From: an uncultured Clostridia bacterium
Lineage (GTDB): Bacteria; Bacillota; Clostridia; UMGS1810
Direction of reading: 5' to 3'
Length of the DNA stretch: 64,000 nucleotides
NCBI GenBank assembly: GCA_934454585.1
Contig: CAKSFP010000005.1
Span: forward strand, 62,001 to 126,000
In this document: positions 9,397-18,605 of the stretch, piece by piece
Layout of the letters: every line of letters starts with the position of its first letter
How positions within the stretch are numbered: the first letter of the stretch is position 1
Position numbers and translations under genes: made by a program
Notes under the pieces: model-generated
Told to the model about the DNA's origin: nothing
The model's database searches: none
The model's input: only the letters and a program-made list of their open reading frames with translations

Positions 9397-9581
9397 GCGG
9401 TATATATTTTATTTTGGCTCGCTCAAGCGTCAAAACAAGCCGCGCATCGTGCGCTGCAAATCGGAGATTTACAGCTTACTTGCTTTGCTGTTTCTCCTTT
9501 TTCCCAAAATAGCACGCTACGCTACCACTATTTTGGGAGCCCTGCGCTGAACTCGCTCGCTCAAAATAAAATATACACCCC
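9397..9581 (+). repeat. Palindromic intergenic element R2
   Basis: The arms GGTATATATTTTATTTTG (9399-9416) and CAAAATAAAATATACACC (9562-9579) pair over 18 bases with minor mismatch. The interior is nearly the same as in R1 (GCGCATCGTGCGCTGCAAAT, then a CCCAAAATA...TATTTTGGG hairpin), although the outer arms differ from R1's inner arms. It is flanked by TGTGCATCGGCTCGG on the left, which recurs at 44660. It fills the 9250-9632 gap together with the MITE-like repeat. Confidence 0.9.
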
Positions 9582-9632
9582 ATCGCCCTTACGGATTGTG
9601 CGCATTAATGAACTAAGAAAGAAGGTATGTGA

Positions 9633-11366
9633 ATGAAAAGATGGTACAAATACATCAAACCGTATCTGCCCTATTTTATATTCGGACCGATATGCATGAT
9701 AGTTGAAGTTGTCGGCGAAGTTGTAATGCCAAAGCTCATGTCGGTAATCATAAACATGGCAAACGAGGGCAAGTTGACAATATCGTCGAGCCTTTGGATA
9801 ATGGTTGCCATGATTGTCACCGCTGTGCTTATGATGGCAGGCGGTGTGGGCGGCGCATATTTCGGAGCAAAGGCGTCGGTTAATTTCGCCTCGGATCTGC
9901 GTGCCGATGTGTTTTCGAAGGTGCAGAAATTCTCTTTTGCAAATATAGACCGATTCTCTGCCGGCTCTCTTGTTACAAGGCTTACCAATGATGTGACACA
10001 GCTGCAGAACTTTGTCAACATGATGCTGCGAATGGCACTGCGCTCACCGGGTATGCTCATTGCCGCACTGATTATGGCAATCACGCTCAATCCCTCTCTT
10101 TCCGTGGTGTTTGCGGTTACCATGCCGGTGCTTGCGATCGCCATCGGGCTCATTATTTCAAAGGCATTTCCCCGATTCTCTCTCATGCAGACCAAGATAG
10201 ATGCCCTCAACTCTACCGTGCAGGAGAATGTAACGAATGTGCGAGTGGTCAAATCCTTTGTGCGCGAGGACTACGAAACCGATAAGTTCGGTGCGGCTAA
10301 CGAAGACCTCAAGAAAACAGGTATGTCCGCAGTTAAGATAATGATACTCATGCACCCGACACTCACTGTGTGCATGAATTTGACCACCCTTGCTGTGGTG
10401 TGGTTCGGCGGCGGAATAGTAATTCGCGGCGGAATGCCCGTGGGAGATCTTTCTGCGTTCATTACATATGTCACGCAGATTTTGTCGTCACTGATGATGA
10501 TATCCGTGCTGCTTATGATGTCATCCCGTGCGCTTGCTTCGGCAAAGAGAATCGAGGAAGTACTTGACGAAAAAATCGACCTTACGGACGAGGGTGCGGC
10601 TTGTCCCGATCTCAAGGTGAGGGACGGCAACATAGAATTCAAAAATGTGTCGTTCAGATATTACAAAACTTCGTCGGACAAAGTGCTCAGCGACATCAAC
10701 CTTACCATACCGCCGAGATCTACTGTCGGCATAATCGGCTCCACCGGCTGCGGCAAAACTACGCTTGTGTCGCTCATTCCGCGGCTCTATGATGCGGACG
10801 AAGGGCAGATTCTGGTTGACGGGGTGGATGTGCGCGATTATTCGCTCAAAAACTTAAGAGACGGCATAGGCGTCGTTTTGCAGAAAAATACACTTTTCTC
10901 CGGCACGATTGCCGAGAATCTGCGTTGGGGCGATGAGGATGCCGATGACGATGCGGTGCGTGCCGCCGCTCACAGCGCCCAGGCAGACAAGTTTGTGGAC
11001 ACCTTTTCAAAAGGCTATGACACAGACATAGACCAGGGCGGCACGAATGTATCCGGCGGTCAGAAACAGCGCCTTTGCATAGCGCGTGCGCTGCTCAAAA
11101 AACCGAAAGTGCTGATACTTGACGATTCCACAAGTGCGGTCGACACCGCCACCGAGGCGGCAATTCGCTCCGCATTTGCAAACGAACTTAAGGATTCTAC
11201 CAAGATTATAATCGCTCAGCGTATAAACTCCGTTAAGGATGCTGACATGATAATCGTGATGGACGAAGGCAGAATAACCGGAGTCGGCACGCATGACGAA
11301 CTGCTCGCCGACAACGAAGAATACAGGGAAATATTCTATTCTCAGACGGACGGAAAGGAGGAATAG
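9633..11366 (+). CDS. ABC exporter half-transporter, degenerate ATPase subunit (pair 2)
   Basis: A six-helix exporter membrane domain with an ATPase domain: Walker A GSTGCGKTT, signature NVSGGQ, Walker B LILDDSTSAVD (Asp instead of catalytic Glu) and switch loop AQRINS (Gln instead of His). This repeats the asymmetric pattern of the gene at 5782. Length is 577 aa. The ATG has AAGGT a few bases upstream. The catalytic partner starts three bases after the stop. It is probably a second, diverged copy of the same exporter class rather than a recent duplication, because protein sequence differs throughout. Substrate unknown. Confidence 0.93.
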   Translation: MKRWYKYIKPYLPYFIFGPICMIVEVVGEVVMPKLMSVIINMANEGKLTISSSLWIMVAMIVTAVLMMAGGVGGAYFGAKASVNFASDLRADVFSKVQKFSFANIDRFSAGSLVTRLTNDVTQLQNFVNMMLRMALRSPGMLIAALIMAITLNPSLSVVFAVTMPVLAIAIGLIISKAFPRFSLMQTKIDALNSTVQENVTNVRVVKSFVREDYETDKFGAANEDLKKTGMSAVKIMILMHPTLTVCMNLTTLAVVWFGGGIVIRGGMPVGDLSAFITYVTQILSSLMMISVLLMMSSRALASAKRIEEVLDEKIDLTDEGAACPDLKVRDGNIEFKNVSFRYYKTSSDKVLSDINLTIPPRSTVGIIGSTGCGKTTLVSLIPRLYDADEGQILVDGVDVRDYSLKNLRDGIGVVLQKNTLFSGTIAENLRWGDEDADDDAVRAAAHSAQADKFVDTFSKGYDTDIDQGGTNVSGGQKQRLCIARALLKKPKVLILDDSTSAVDTATEAAIRSAFANELKDSTKIIIAQRINSVKDADMIIVMDEGRITGVGTHDELLADNEEYREIFYSQTDGKEE

Positions 11367-11369
11367 ACC

Positions 11370-13319
11370 GTGGCAAGAACATTTGAACAGTTGACCGAAA
11401 GATACGGCAAGACATCTTCTGCGCCGAAGAAGGGCATGATGGGCGGCAGACGCGGCCCGGGCGGCCCGCGAATGAGCGGCAAGCCAAAAGAGACTGCAAA
11501 GACAATCGGCAGAATGCTCTCCTATGTGGGCAAGTACAAGGCAAGGCTTATCCTGGTGCTTATCTGTATGCTGCTTAGCACCGTTGCGTCACTCATCGGT
11601 TCATATATGCTTGCGCCGATTATAGACCGCATCACGGCGGAAGTTGCGCCGGAGATAGGTTTGCATATGAGCTCTGCAGAGCGGATTGCCGATGGCATAA
11701 TAATGAGGTTTATTTCTCTCGGAAAAGATTTTTCGGGTGACGGTATTTTTGCATATATCCTCACGGCGATAATCATCCTTGCGGCGGTGTATTTTTTGGG
11801 TGTTGCGGCGACATATCTTCAGGCGCGCATCATGCTCTCAGTGTCGCAGAGCGCCGTCGCGCAGATACGAAATGACCTTTTCTCAAAACTGCAAAAACTC
11901 CCTGTGCGCTACTTTGATTCCAACCCCACGGGTGAGATAATGTCGCGGTTTACAAATGATATAGACAATATTGACACAATGCTGAACAACTCGCTTACGC
12001 AGCTGTTCTCGGGCACGATAACGCTCATCGGCACTTTTGTGTTCATGGTGACGACAAATTGGCTGCTCACGCTCATTACGGTGGTTTTCATTCCGATTTT
12101 CATCAGGGGCGGCGGCATGATAGCTAAGTTCTCGTCCAAGTATTACAAGGCGCAGCAGTATGCTCTCGGTGCGGTGAACGGTTATATTGAGGAGACCGTG
12201 TCTGGTCAGAAAGTTGTAAAAGTGTTCAATCACGAGGACACTTGCATAGAGGAGTTTGATCTGCTTAACGACGATATGCGCGAAAAACAGATGAAAGCGC
12301 AGTTTTGGGGAGGCGTGATGGGCCCGATAATGGGTAACACCTCGCAGATTTCTTATGCGGTGACGGTGGGAGTCGGCGGCGTGCTCATGTGTCTTTCACG
12401 GCTTACTCCGGGCGCACTCACGGTGTTTGCCAATTATTCGCGCCAGTTCTCCATGCCGATAAATATGATATCTCAACAGATGTCTACCGTGTTTTCGGCG
12501 CTTGCCGGAGCGGAGAGGGTTTTTGCCGTCATGGACGCACCGCCCGAGTCTGCGGACAGAGCAGATTGCGCCGATGCTGAAAATATGTGCGGCAATGTGG
12601 TCTTTGACCATGTCACATTCGGCTACAATCCGGACAAGATTATTCTCAAGGACATCAGTCTTTATGCAAAGCCTTGTCAGAAGATAGCCTTTGTCGGCTC
12701 CACCGGCGCAGGCAAGACGACGATTACGAATCTGCTAAACAGATTTTATGACATAGAGTCCGGCACCATAACCATAGACGGCGTGAACATACGCGATTTC
12801 AAGCGTGACGATTTGCGCCGCAACATAGCTATGGTGCTGCAGGACACCCACCTTTTCACCGGCACGGTGATGGAAAACATCCGCTACGGCAGACCGGACG
12901 CAACAGATGAGGAAGTCATTGAGGCCGCAAAGACAGCGAGTGCGCACAGCTTTATAATGCGTCTTGCAAACGGATATGACACCATGCTCGGCGGCGACGG
13001 TGCAAACCTTTCCCAGGGTCAGCGCCAACTGCTCAATATTGCGCGTGCGGCGCTCTCAAAGGCGCCGATACTGGTGCTCGACGAGGCAACATCGTCCGTG
13101 GATACGCGCACGGAGCGCCACATAGAACACGGCATGGACAGACTGATGAACAATCGCACAACATTTGTCATTGCGCACAGGCTGTCTACGGTGCGCAATG
13201 CAGATGCCATAATGGTGCTCGAACACGGAGAGATTATCGAGAGAGGCACTCATGATGAATTACTTGCTTTGAAGGGCAGATATTATGAACTTTATACAGG
13301 AAAAAAAGAATTGGATTGA
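11370..13319 (+). CDS. ABC exporter half-transporter, catalytic ATPase subunit (pair 2)
   Basis: The catalytic partner of pair 2, at 649 aa. A cytoplasmic Gly/Arg-rich N-terminal extension of about 45 residues (KKGMMGGRRGPGGPRMSG) precedes the membrane domain. ATPase motifs: Walker A GSTGAGKTT, signature NLSQGQ (altered), Walker B LVLDEATSSVD and switch His in AHRLST. The GTG start at 11370 follows GGAGGAATA. From family knowledge, extensions of this glycine-rich type are common in the larger subunit of such exporters. The end of the gene is 85 bases before the pta -10 element, with no terminator hairpin visible. Confidence 0.93.
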   Translation: MARTFEQLTERYGKTSSAPKKGMMGGRRGPGGPRMSGKPKETAKTIGRMLSYVGKYKARLILVLICMLLSTVASLIGSYMLAPIIDRITAEVAPEIGLHMSSAERIADGIIMRFISLGKDFSGDGIFAYILTAIIILAAVYFLGVAATYLQARIMLSVSQSAVAQIRNDLFSKLQKLPVRYFDSNPTGEIMSRFTNDIDNIDTMLNNSLTQLFSGTITLIGTFVFMVTTNWLLTLITVVFIPIFIRGGGMIAKFSSKYYKAQQYALGAVNGYIEETVSGQKVVKVFNHEDTCIEEFDLLNDDMREKQMKAQFWGGVMGPIMGNTSQISYAVTVGVGGVLMCLSRLTPGALTVFANYSRQFSMPINMISQQMSTVFSALAGAERVFAVMDAPPESADRADCADAENMCGNVVFDHVTFGYNPDKIILKDISLYAKPCQKIAFVGSTGAGKTTITNLLNRFYDIESGTITIDGVNIRDFKRDDLRRNIAMVLQDTHLFTGTVMENIRYGRPDATDEEVIEAAKTASAHSFIMRLANGYDTMLGGDGANLSQGQRQLLNIARAALSKAPILVLDEATSSVDTRTERHIEHGMDRLMNNRTTFVIAHRLSTVRNADAIMVLEHGEIIERGTHDELLALKGRYYELYTGKKELD

Positions 13320-13381
13320 TAAAAAATTACTGCTGAATTTGCTGCATAAACAATAAAAATAACAAAAATGTGACAAAGGTC

Positions 13382-13410
13382 TTGTAAAATAATCTTTGCG
13401 GTAGTATAAT
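13382..13410 (+). promoter_or_regulatory. Sigma-A promoter of pta
   Basis: TTGTAA at 13382-13387, a 17-base spacer, then TATAAT at 13405-13410, about 75 bases before the pta start codon. A separate promoter here separates pta-ackA from the exporter genes. Confidence 0.8.
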
Positions 13411-13484
13411 AATAAATTGTTGGATTTTTCGCTCGGCAGACGGGCAATGCCGCACCCGTGCGTATCGAAACGGAGGATATACAA

Positions 13485-14486
13485 ATGAGTAAATTTTTGG
13501 ACAGAATTAAAGAAAGAGCAAAACAGGAGAAAAAGACGATAGTTCTTCCCGAATCTATGGACAGAAGAACCTTTGAGGCGGCGGCAACCGTGCTGAAAGA
13601 GGGTATTGCAGACCTTATCATCATAGGCACTCCCGAGGAGATTGAGGCAAACAGCAAGGGCCTGGATATATCCGGTGCGACAATAGTCAACCCTTACACA
13701 TACGAAAAAACAGAGGAATATATAAACCTTTTTGTGGAGCTCAGAAAGAAAAAGGGACTCACATATGAGGATGCAAAAAAACAGGCTCTCTCGGACTATA
13801 TGTACTATGCCTGCCTTATGGTTAAGGCGGGAGATGCAGACGGTGTTGTGTCCGGTGCTTGCCACTCTACGGCAAACACGCTGCGCCCCAGCCTGCAGAT
13901 AATAAAGACAAAACCGGGTGTAAAGCTTGTGTCGGCATTTTTCCTTATGGTTGTGCCGAACTGCGAGTATGGTGCAAACGGCACATTTATCTTTGCGGAC
14001 AGCGGACTGGAGCAGAACCCCGATCCGGAGAAACTCGCCGCAATTGCAGCTTGCTCGGCAGAATCTTTTGAACTGCTTGCCGAGACTGAGCCGATTGTTG
14101 CAATGCTGTCACACTCGACAAAAGGCAGCGCAAAGCACGCCGATGTTGACAAGGTGGTTGCCGCAACGAAAATCTGTAAAGAGGAAAACCCTGACCTCAA
14201 GGTGGACGGAGAGATGCAGCTTGATGCCGCAATAGTGCCTTCGGTCGGTGAGTCAAAAGCTCCCGGCAGCAGTGTTGCCGGTCACGCAAATGTGCTTGTA
14301 TTTCCTGACCTTGATGCCGGAAATATTGGCTACAAACTGGTTCAGAGACTTGCAAAGGCGGAGGCATACGGTCCTGTCACCCAGGGTATCGCAAAGCCGA
14401 TTAATGACCTCTCAAGAGGCTGTTCCGCAGATGATATTGTCGGCGTTATTGCCATTACATGCGTTCAGGCTCAGGCAAATGATTAA
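13485..14486 (+). CDS. pta: Phosphate acetyltransferase
   Basis: Pta interconverts acetyl-CoA and acetyl phosphate. The protein is 333 aa, the short Firmicutes-type enzyme lacking the N-terminal regulatory domains of E. coli Pta. Motifs include TIVLPESMDRRTFEAA, DGVVSGACHSTANTLRPSLQIIKT, MLSHSTKGSAKH, VDGEMQLDAA and NVLVFPDLDAGNIGYKLVQR. I place the start at ATG 13485, with GGAGG eight bases upstream; the frame is open further 5' but has no ribosome binding site there. With ackA immediately downstream it makes the acetate-forming ATP-yielding pathway of an anaerobe. Confidence 0.97.
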   Translation: MSKFLDRIKERAKQEKKTIVLPESMDRRTFEAAATVLKEGIADLIIIGTPEEIEANSKGLDISGATIVNPYTYEKTEEYINLFVELRKKKGLTYEDAKKQALSDYMYYACLMVKAGDADGVVSGACHSTANTLRPSLQIIKTKPGVKLVSAFFLMVVPNCEYGANGTFIFADSGLEQNPDPEKLAAIAACSAESFELLAETEPIVAMLSHSTKGSAKHADVDKVVAATKICKEENPDLKVDGEMQLDAAIVPSVGESKAPGSSVAGHANVLVFPDLDAGNIGYKLVQRLAKAEAYGPVTQGIAKPINDLSRGCSADDIVGVIAITCVQAQAND

Positions 14487-14523
14487 ATTTTGTGCCGCAT
14501 ACGGCGGAAAGGAATGAATATAA

Positions 14524-15711
14524 ATGAATATATTGGTAATTAATGCAGGGAGCTCTTCTCTCAAGTATCAGTTCATAAAAATTGAAACGGAAGAGGTGCT
14601 CGCAAAAGGTCTTTGCGAGAGAATAGGGATTGAGGGATCCAAACTTACACAAAAAGCGCCCGGCAAGGATAATTATGTTGTAGAACAGCACATGAATGAC
14701 CACGCCGACGCCATAAAAATGGTTATCGAGGCACTCACAGGCAGCCATGGAGTCATCAAAGACATGAAAGAGATTGACGCAGTCGGTCACAGGATAGTTC
14801 ACGGCGGCGAGGAATTTAACGACAGTGTGCTCATCACCGACGAAGTTATGAAAGCTGTTGAAAACTGCGTGGAGCTTGCTCCGCTGCATAACCCGGCAAA
14901 CATTATCGGCATAAACGCTTGTGCAAAGGTTATGCCCGGTGTAAAACAGGTTGGAGTGTTCGACACCGCCTTCCATGCACATATGCCGGCAAGGGCATTT
15001 ATGTACGCTCTGCCGTATGATCTTTACGAGAAGGACAAAATCAGAAGATACGGTTTCCACGGAACAAGCCATAAGTATGTTTCGCAGAGAGCTGCCGAGA
15101 TGCTCGGCAAAAAGCTTGAGGATCTCAAGATCATTACTTGCCACATGGGCAACGGTTCGTCAATAGCGGCCGTCATGGGCGGTCACTCGGTCGACACCAC
15201 AATGGGATTCACACCGCTTGCCGGAGTGCCCATGGGTACCCGTTCAGGTGATATCGACCCGGCGATTGTTACATTCCTCATGATCGAGAAAGGAATGACC
15301 GCGGCAGAGGTTGATGAGCTTCTCAATAAGGAATCCGGAGTTTACGGCATTGCCGGATATTCCGACTTTCGTGACCTCGAGAGCGGCGCAGAGAACGGCG
15401 ATAAAAAATGCCGCCTGGCACTCGATATGTTCGTGTACTCCGTAAAGAAAGCCATCGGTGCATATGCCGCAGCAATGGGCGGAGTTGACGCACTTGTGTT
15501 TACTGCGGGCATCGGCGAGAACACCGTGCTCGTAAGAGAGGAAATTACCGACGGCATGGAGTTCCTCGGCATCAAGATAGACAAGGAGCTCAACAACTTC
15601 AAGGGCGAGGAGAGAGACATCTCCGCTCCCGACGCAAAGGTCAGGTCGCTTGTCATTCCGACAAACGAAGAACTCATGATTGCCAAGGATACGGCGAGAC
15701 TGGCAAAATAA
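14524..15711 (+). CDS. ackA: Acetate kinase
   Basis: AckA transfers the phosphate of acetyl phosphate to ADP, giving acetate and ATP. The protein (395 aa) starts MNILVINAGSSSLKYQFI. It carries VGHRIVHGGEEF, the GFHGTSHKYVS motif, HMGNGSSIAAV, and FTAGIGENTVLVRE near the C-terminus, all characteristic of the ASKHA-fold acetate kinases. It lies 37 bases after pta with an AAAGGA ribosome binding site, so the two form an operon. There is no clear terminator before the next promoter at 15752. Confidence 0.98.
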   Translation: MNILVINAGSSSLKYQFIKIETEEVLAKGLCERIGIEGSKLTQKAPGKDNYVVEQHMNDHADAIKMVIEALTGSHGVIKDMKEIDAVGHRIVHGGEEFNDSVLITDEVMKAVENCVELAPLHNPANIIGINACAKVMPGVKQVGVFDTAFHAHMPARAFMYALPYDLYEKDKIRRYGFHGTSHKYVSQRAAEMLGKKLEDLKIITCHMGNGSSIAAVMGGHSVDTTMGFTPLAGVPMGTRSGDIDPAIVTFLMIEKGMTAAEVDELLNKESGVYGIAGYSDFRDLESGAENGDKKCRLALDMFVYSVKKAIGAYAAAMGGVDALVFTAGIGENTVLVREEITDGMEFLGIKIDKELNNFKGEERDISAPDAKVRSLVIPTNEELMIAKDTARLAK

Positions 15712-15751
15712 GCATAAATTTATATTTTTTGCGTCGCTTTTCAAAAAAAAC

Positions 15752-15780
15752 TTGACAAACGGCGCAGAAAAATATATAAT
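15752..15780 (+). promoter_or_regulatory. Consensus sigma-A promoter of yceD-rpmF
   Basis: TTGACA at 15752-15757 and TATAAT at 15775-15780 with an exact 17-base spacer, a perfect consensus. It starts the yceD-rpmF unit. Confidence 0.88.
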
Positions 15781-15804
15781 AGTCTTGTTATGTCGAGGTG
15801 TACC

Positions 15805-16290
15805 ATGATTACAGATATATCACAGGTTATAACAAACGACGGTGCGGTGCAGCGAATAGACGGCACGGTGGATTACGCCGGTCTTGAGTTTAACGGAAAT
15901 GAAATTCGTTTTTTGGAGCCGGTGTCAGCAATCGGAGAGATTAAAAATATCTCCGGGGTGCTCTGTCTCAGCCTTAATTGCCTCGCTCACTTTGAAACTT
16001 TGTGTTCAAGATGCTCGTCCCCCGTGGAGGAAACTCTTGAGTTCACTGTGAACGAGAGGTTTGCAAGGGAATCGTCGGATGAAGAAGTTATCATAATCGA
16101 CTCTCATGAGCTCGATTTGGATGAAACGGTGGTTAAGGGTTTTTGCTCGGAATTGCCGATAAATTTTTTGTGCAGTGAAGACTGCAAGGGGCTATGTCAT
16201 GTTTGTGGCTGCAATCTCAATCACGAAGAGTGTGATTGTAAGGATGACAATATTGACCCAAGATTGGCAGCCCTGAAAGATTTTTTGTAA
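15805..16290 (+). CDS. yceD: YceD/DUF177 family protein
   Basis: A 161-aa member of the DUF177 family, almost always encoded upstream of rpmF and linked in other bacteria to 23S rRNA accumulation. It carries four widely spaced Cys motifs: LCSRCSSPVEE, then LCSEDCKGLCHVCGCNLNHEECDC near the C-terminus, consistent with a metal-binding cluster. The start is ATG 15805 with GAGGTG five bases upstream; an earlier in-frame ATG at 15790 lies before that site and is unlikely. It ends in the typical DPRLAALKDFL motif. Confidence 0.93.
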   Translation: MITDISQVITNDGAVQRIDGTVDYAGLEFNGNEIRFLEPVSAIGEIKNISGVLCLSLNCLAHFETLCSRCSSPVEETLEFTVNERFARESSDEEVIIIDSHELDLDETVVKGFCSELPINFLCSEDCKGLCHVCGCNLNHEECDCKDDNIDPRLAALKDFL

Positions 16291-16324
16291 AAATCGTTTT
16301 TCATAAGTTTTGGGAGGTGGAAAC

Positions 16325-16504
16325 ATGGCAGTACCTAAGAGAAAAGTATCAAAAGCAAGACGAGATAAAAGAAGAGCAAACTGGAAGCTTAGCTTGCCCG
16401 GCATGGTTAAGTGCCCGAAATGTCAGGAGTTTAAGCTCCCGCACAGAGTTTGCAAATCTTGCGGTTACTACGGCAATTCCGAAGTAATCAAGGTTGAAGA
16501 CTGA
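16325..16504 (+). CDS. rpmF: 50S ribosomal protein L32
   Basis: A 59-aa L32 of the zinc-ribbon type: MAVPKRKVSKARRDKRRANW at the N-terminus, then the CPKC and CKSC pairs (C30, C33, C43, C46). It follows yceD, as in most bacteria. The ATG at 16325 has GGGAGGTGG upstream. A GC-rich terminator follows directly. Confidence 0.98.
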   Translation: MAVPKRKVSKARRDKRRANWKLSLPGMVKCPKCQEFKLPHRVCKSCGYYGNSEVIKVED

Positions 16505-16519
16505 TTTCTTTACGCAACT

Positions 16520-16549
16520 TATAGCCCGCCGGTAAGGTGGGCTATTTTT
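16520..16549 (+). terminator. Rho-independent terminator after rpmF
   Basis: Stem ATAGCCCGCC, a short loop, then GGTGGGCTAT followed by TTTTT. It closes the yceD-rpmF unit. Confidence 0.9.
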
Positions 16550-16597
16550 GCTAAAAAGGGATATTGAGAATTATCTGCTGCAACGAGGTGATACTTT

Positions 16598-17248
16598 ATG
16601 AAGAAATATAAATGCATATTGTTCGACATGGACGGCACCATAACCGATTCATACGAGGCGGTGACGCGTTCGTTCGTGTATGCGCTGGAATATTACGGCG
16701 TGACGGACTATGATAAATCCAAGCTGAGACTCATCCTCGGGCCTCCGCTCAGGGAGTCTTTTGAAAAACTCTTTGATTTCGGCAAGGAAAAATCTCTAGC
16801 CGCTGTGGAGAAATATCGTGAGAGATACAAAAAGTGTTTTCTCAAAGAGCACAAGATATTTCCCGGCGTGAGTGAATTGCTTGAGAATCTGCAAAAGGAC
16901 GGTTTTCTCCTTGTGCTTGCCACATCGAAACCGCTTGTGTCCGCAGAGGCAATCTTGGAGCATTTTGACCTGAAAAAATACTTTTATTTTGTGGGCGGTG
17001 CGTCTCTCGATACATCGCGCGACACAAAGGAGAAAGTTTTGGAATATATTTTTGAAAAGTGTGAAATAGATAAATCACAAGCTGTAATGGTTGGTGACAG
17101 GTGCTACGATTTAACCGGTGCAGAGTGCATTGGCATAGATGCCATAGGCGTGCTCTACGGCTACGGCGACAGAGCGGAGCTCGAGCAATATCCAAATGTG
17201 TATCTTGCAAAAACTCCGCAGGATGTGTATGATTTTTTGAGTAAATAA
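16598..17248 (+). CDS. HAD-superfamily phosphatase, phosphoglycolate phosphatase-like
   Basis: A 216-aa HAD hydrolase with a helical C1 cap. The nucleophile motif is LFDMDGTITDS (D10, D12), motif II is VLATSKPL (about residue 108), and motif III/IV is AVMVGDRCYDLTGAECIGIDAIGVLYGYG. It fits the GPH/PpaX group, which acts on 2-phosphoglycolate or pyrophosphate; the true substrate is not evident. It starts after GAGGTGATACTTT, and the next gene begins 13 bases downstream, so the pair may be cotranscribed. Confidence 0.85.
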   Translation: MKKYKCILFDMDGTITDSYEAVTRSFVYALEYYGVTDYDKSKLRLILGPPLRESFEKLFDFGKEKSLAAVEKYRERYKKCFLKEHKIFPGVSELLENLQKDGFLLVLATSKPLVSAEAILEHFDLKKYFYFVGGASLDTSRDTKEKVLEYIFEKCEIDKSQAVMVGDRCYDLTGAECIGIDAIGVLYGYGDRAELEQYPNVYLAKTPQDVYDFLSK

Positions 17249-17261
17249 ACAGGAGAGAAAT

Positions 17262-18575
17262 ATGGCAAACAGAGCAGTTGTAAAAACTGTTGACTATGAT
17301 TCCATAGCCGCCGACTGCGGCATAGAACCCGGCGATGTGATACTTGGCATCAACGGTAAGGAGATTATAGATATTCTTGATTTCAAATATTACACAAGTG
17401 ACGATTTCTACACCGTTGAAGTGCAGAAAAGAGATGGAAGCACGGAGGAGATAGAGGTCTGCAACGACTGCTATGAGCAGTTTGGCGTTACATTTGAGCA
17501 TGAGCTGATAGATGATCCCAAGCTTTGCCGCAACAAATGCATTTTCTGCTTTATGGATCAGCTTCCTCCGAATGTGCGTTCCACCATGTCGTTCAAGGAT
17601 GATGACATTCGCCTAAGCTTTCTTCAGGGCAACTATGTCACGCTCACCAATCTGTCCGATGCGGATATTGACAGACTATGCGCCCTAAGGGTCAGTCCCA
17701 TAAATGTGAGTGTACATGTAACGGACGGCGAGCGGCGCTGTATGATGCTTAACAACCGCTTTGCATACAAGGTGCTCGACATCATGAAAAAGTTTGCCGA
17801 ATCGGGCATACTGATGAATGCGCAGATAGTTCTCTGCAAGGGTATAAACGACGGTGATTATCTGAGGCGCACGGTGCATGATCTGCGCGGGCTTTTCCCG
17901 GCGGTTCGCAGCATAAGTATAGTCCCGGTCGGTATAAGCCGATACCGCAAGGGGTTATTCAAACTTGAAAGCTTTGAAAAGGACGACTGTGCCGCCGTCA
18001 TCGGACAGGTAAGCGCATATCAGGACGAGTTTCTTTCCGACATCGGCACGCGGTTGGTGTATCTTGCGGATGAGTTCTACATCAAGGCAGACTTACCAAT
18101 TCCCGTGTATGAGGCATATGAGGATTTCCCGCAGATAGAAAACGGAGTGGGACTTGTGGCGGTTCTTAATCGTGAAATAGAGACGGAGATGGAATTTGCG
18201 GATGAATTTGCAGATTTGAATCCATGCAAAAAAACCATTGCAACATCATACATTGCATATGATTTCATCTGCAGGTATGTCGCCATGATAAAGAGCGTCA
18301 ATCCCCGGCTCGATTGCCGTGTTGAGAAAATCCGCAATGACTTTTTCGGCGAGAAGATAACCGTCACGGGACTTTTGTGCGGAGGTGACATCATCTCACA
18401 GCTAAGGGGCAAGGATTTGGGCGAATATCTGATTTTGTCCGAGAGTATGTTCAAGGACGACTGTGACATTTTTCTGGATGACACAAGTCTGGAAGATGTT
18501 GAGGCTGCGCTGGGCGTAAAGGTGGTTAAGACGGACAACAGCGGCATGGATTTTGTCAGAGTGCTGATGCTGTAA
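17262..18575 (+). CDS. DUF512 family radical SAM protein with PDZ domain
   Basis: A 437-aa protein with an N-terminal PDZ-like region (SIAADCGIEPGDVILGINGKEI, residues about 14-35). A radical SAM core follows with a Cx3Cx2C cluster C89-C93-C96 in CRNKCIFCFMDQLP, then SFLQGNYVTLTN. The C-terminal half is DUF512, with LFCG-type motifs (LLCGGDIISQL) near residue 370. From family knowledge, this gene is widespread in Clostridia next to der, and its reaction is not established. The gap to der is 30 bases. The assignment to the family is secure; function is not. Confidence 0.9.
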   Translation: MANRAVVKTVDYDSIAADCGIEPGDVILGINGKEIIDILDFKYYTSDDFYTVEVQKRDGSTEEIEVCNDCYEQFGVTFEHELIDDPKLCRNKCIFCFMDQLPPNVRSTMSFKDDDIRLSFLQGNYVTLTNLSDADIDRLCALRVSPINVSVHVTDGERRCMMLNNRFAYKVLDIMKKFAESGILMNAQIVLCKGINDGDYLRRTVHDLRGLFPAVRSISIVPVGISRYRKGLFKLESFEKDDCAAVIGQVSAYQDEFLSDIGTRLVYLADEFYIKADLPIPVYEAYEDFPQIENGVGLVAVLNREIETEMEFADEFADLNPCKKTIATSYIAYDFICRYVAMIKSVNPRLDCRVEKIRNDFFGEKITVTGLLCGGDIISQLRGKDLGEYLILSESMFKDDCDIFLDDTSLEDVEAALGVKVVKTDNSGMDFVRVLML

Positions 18576-18605
18576 TAAATATTTCCTTTAGAACGGAGAA
18601 AGAAC

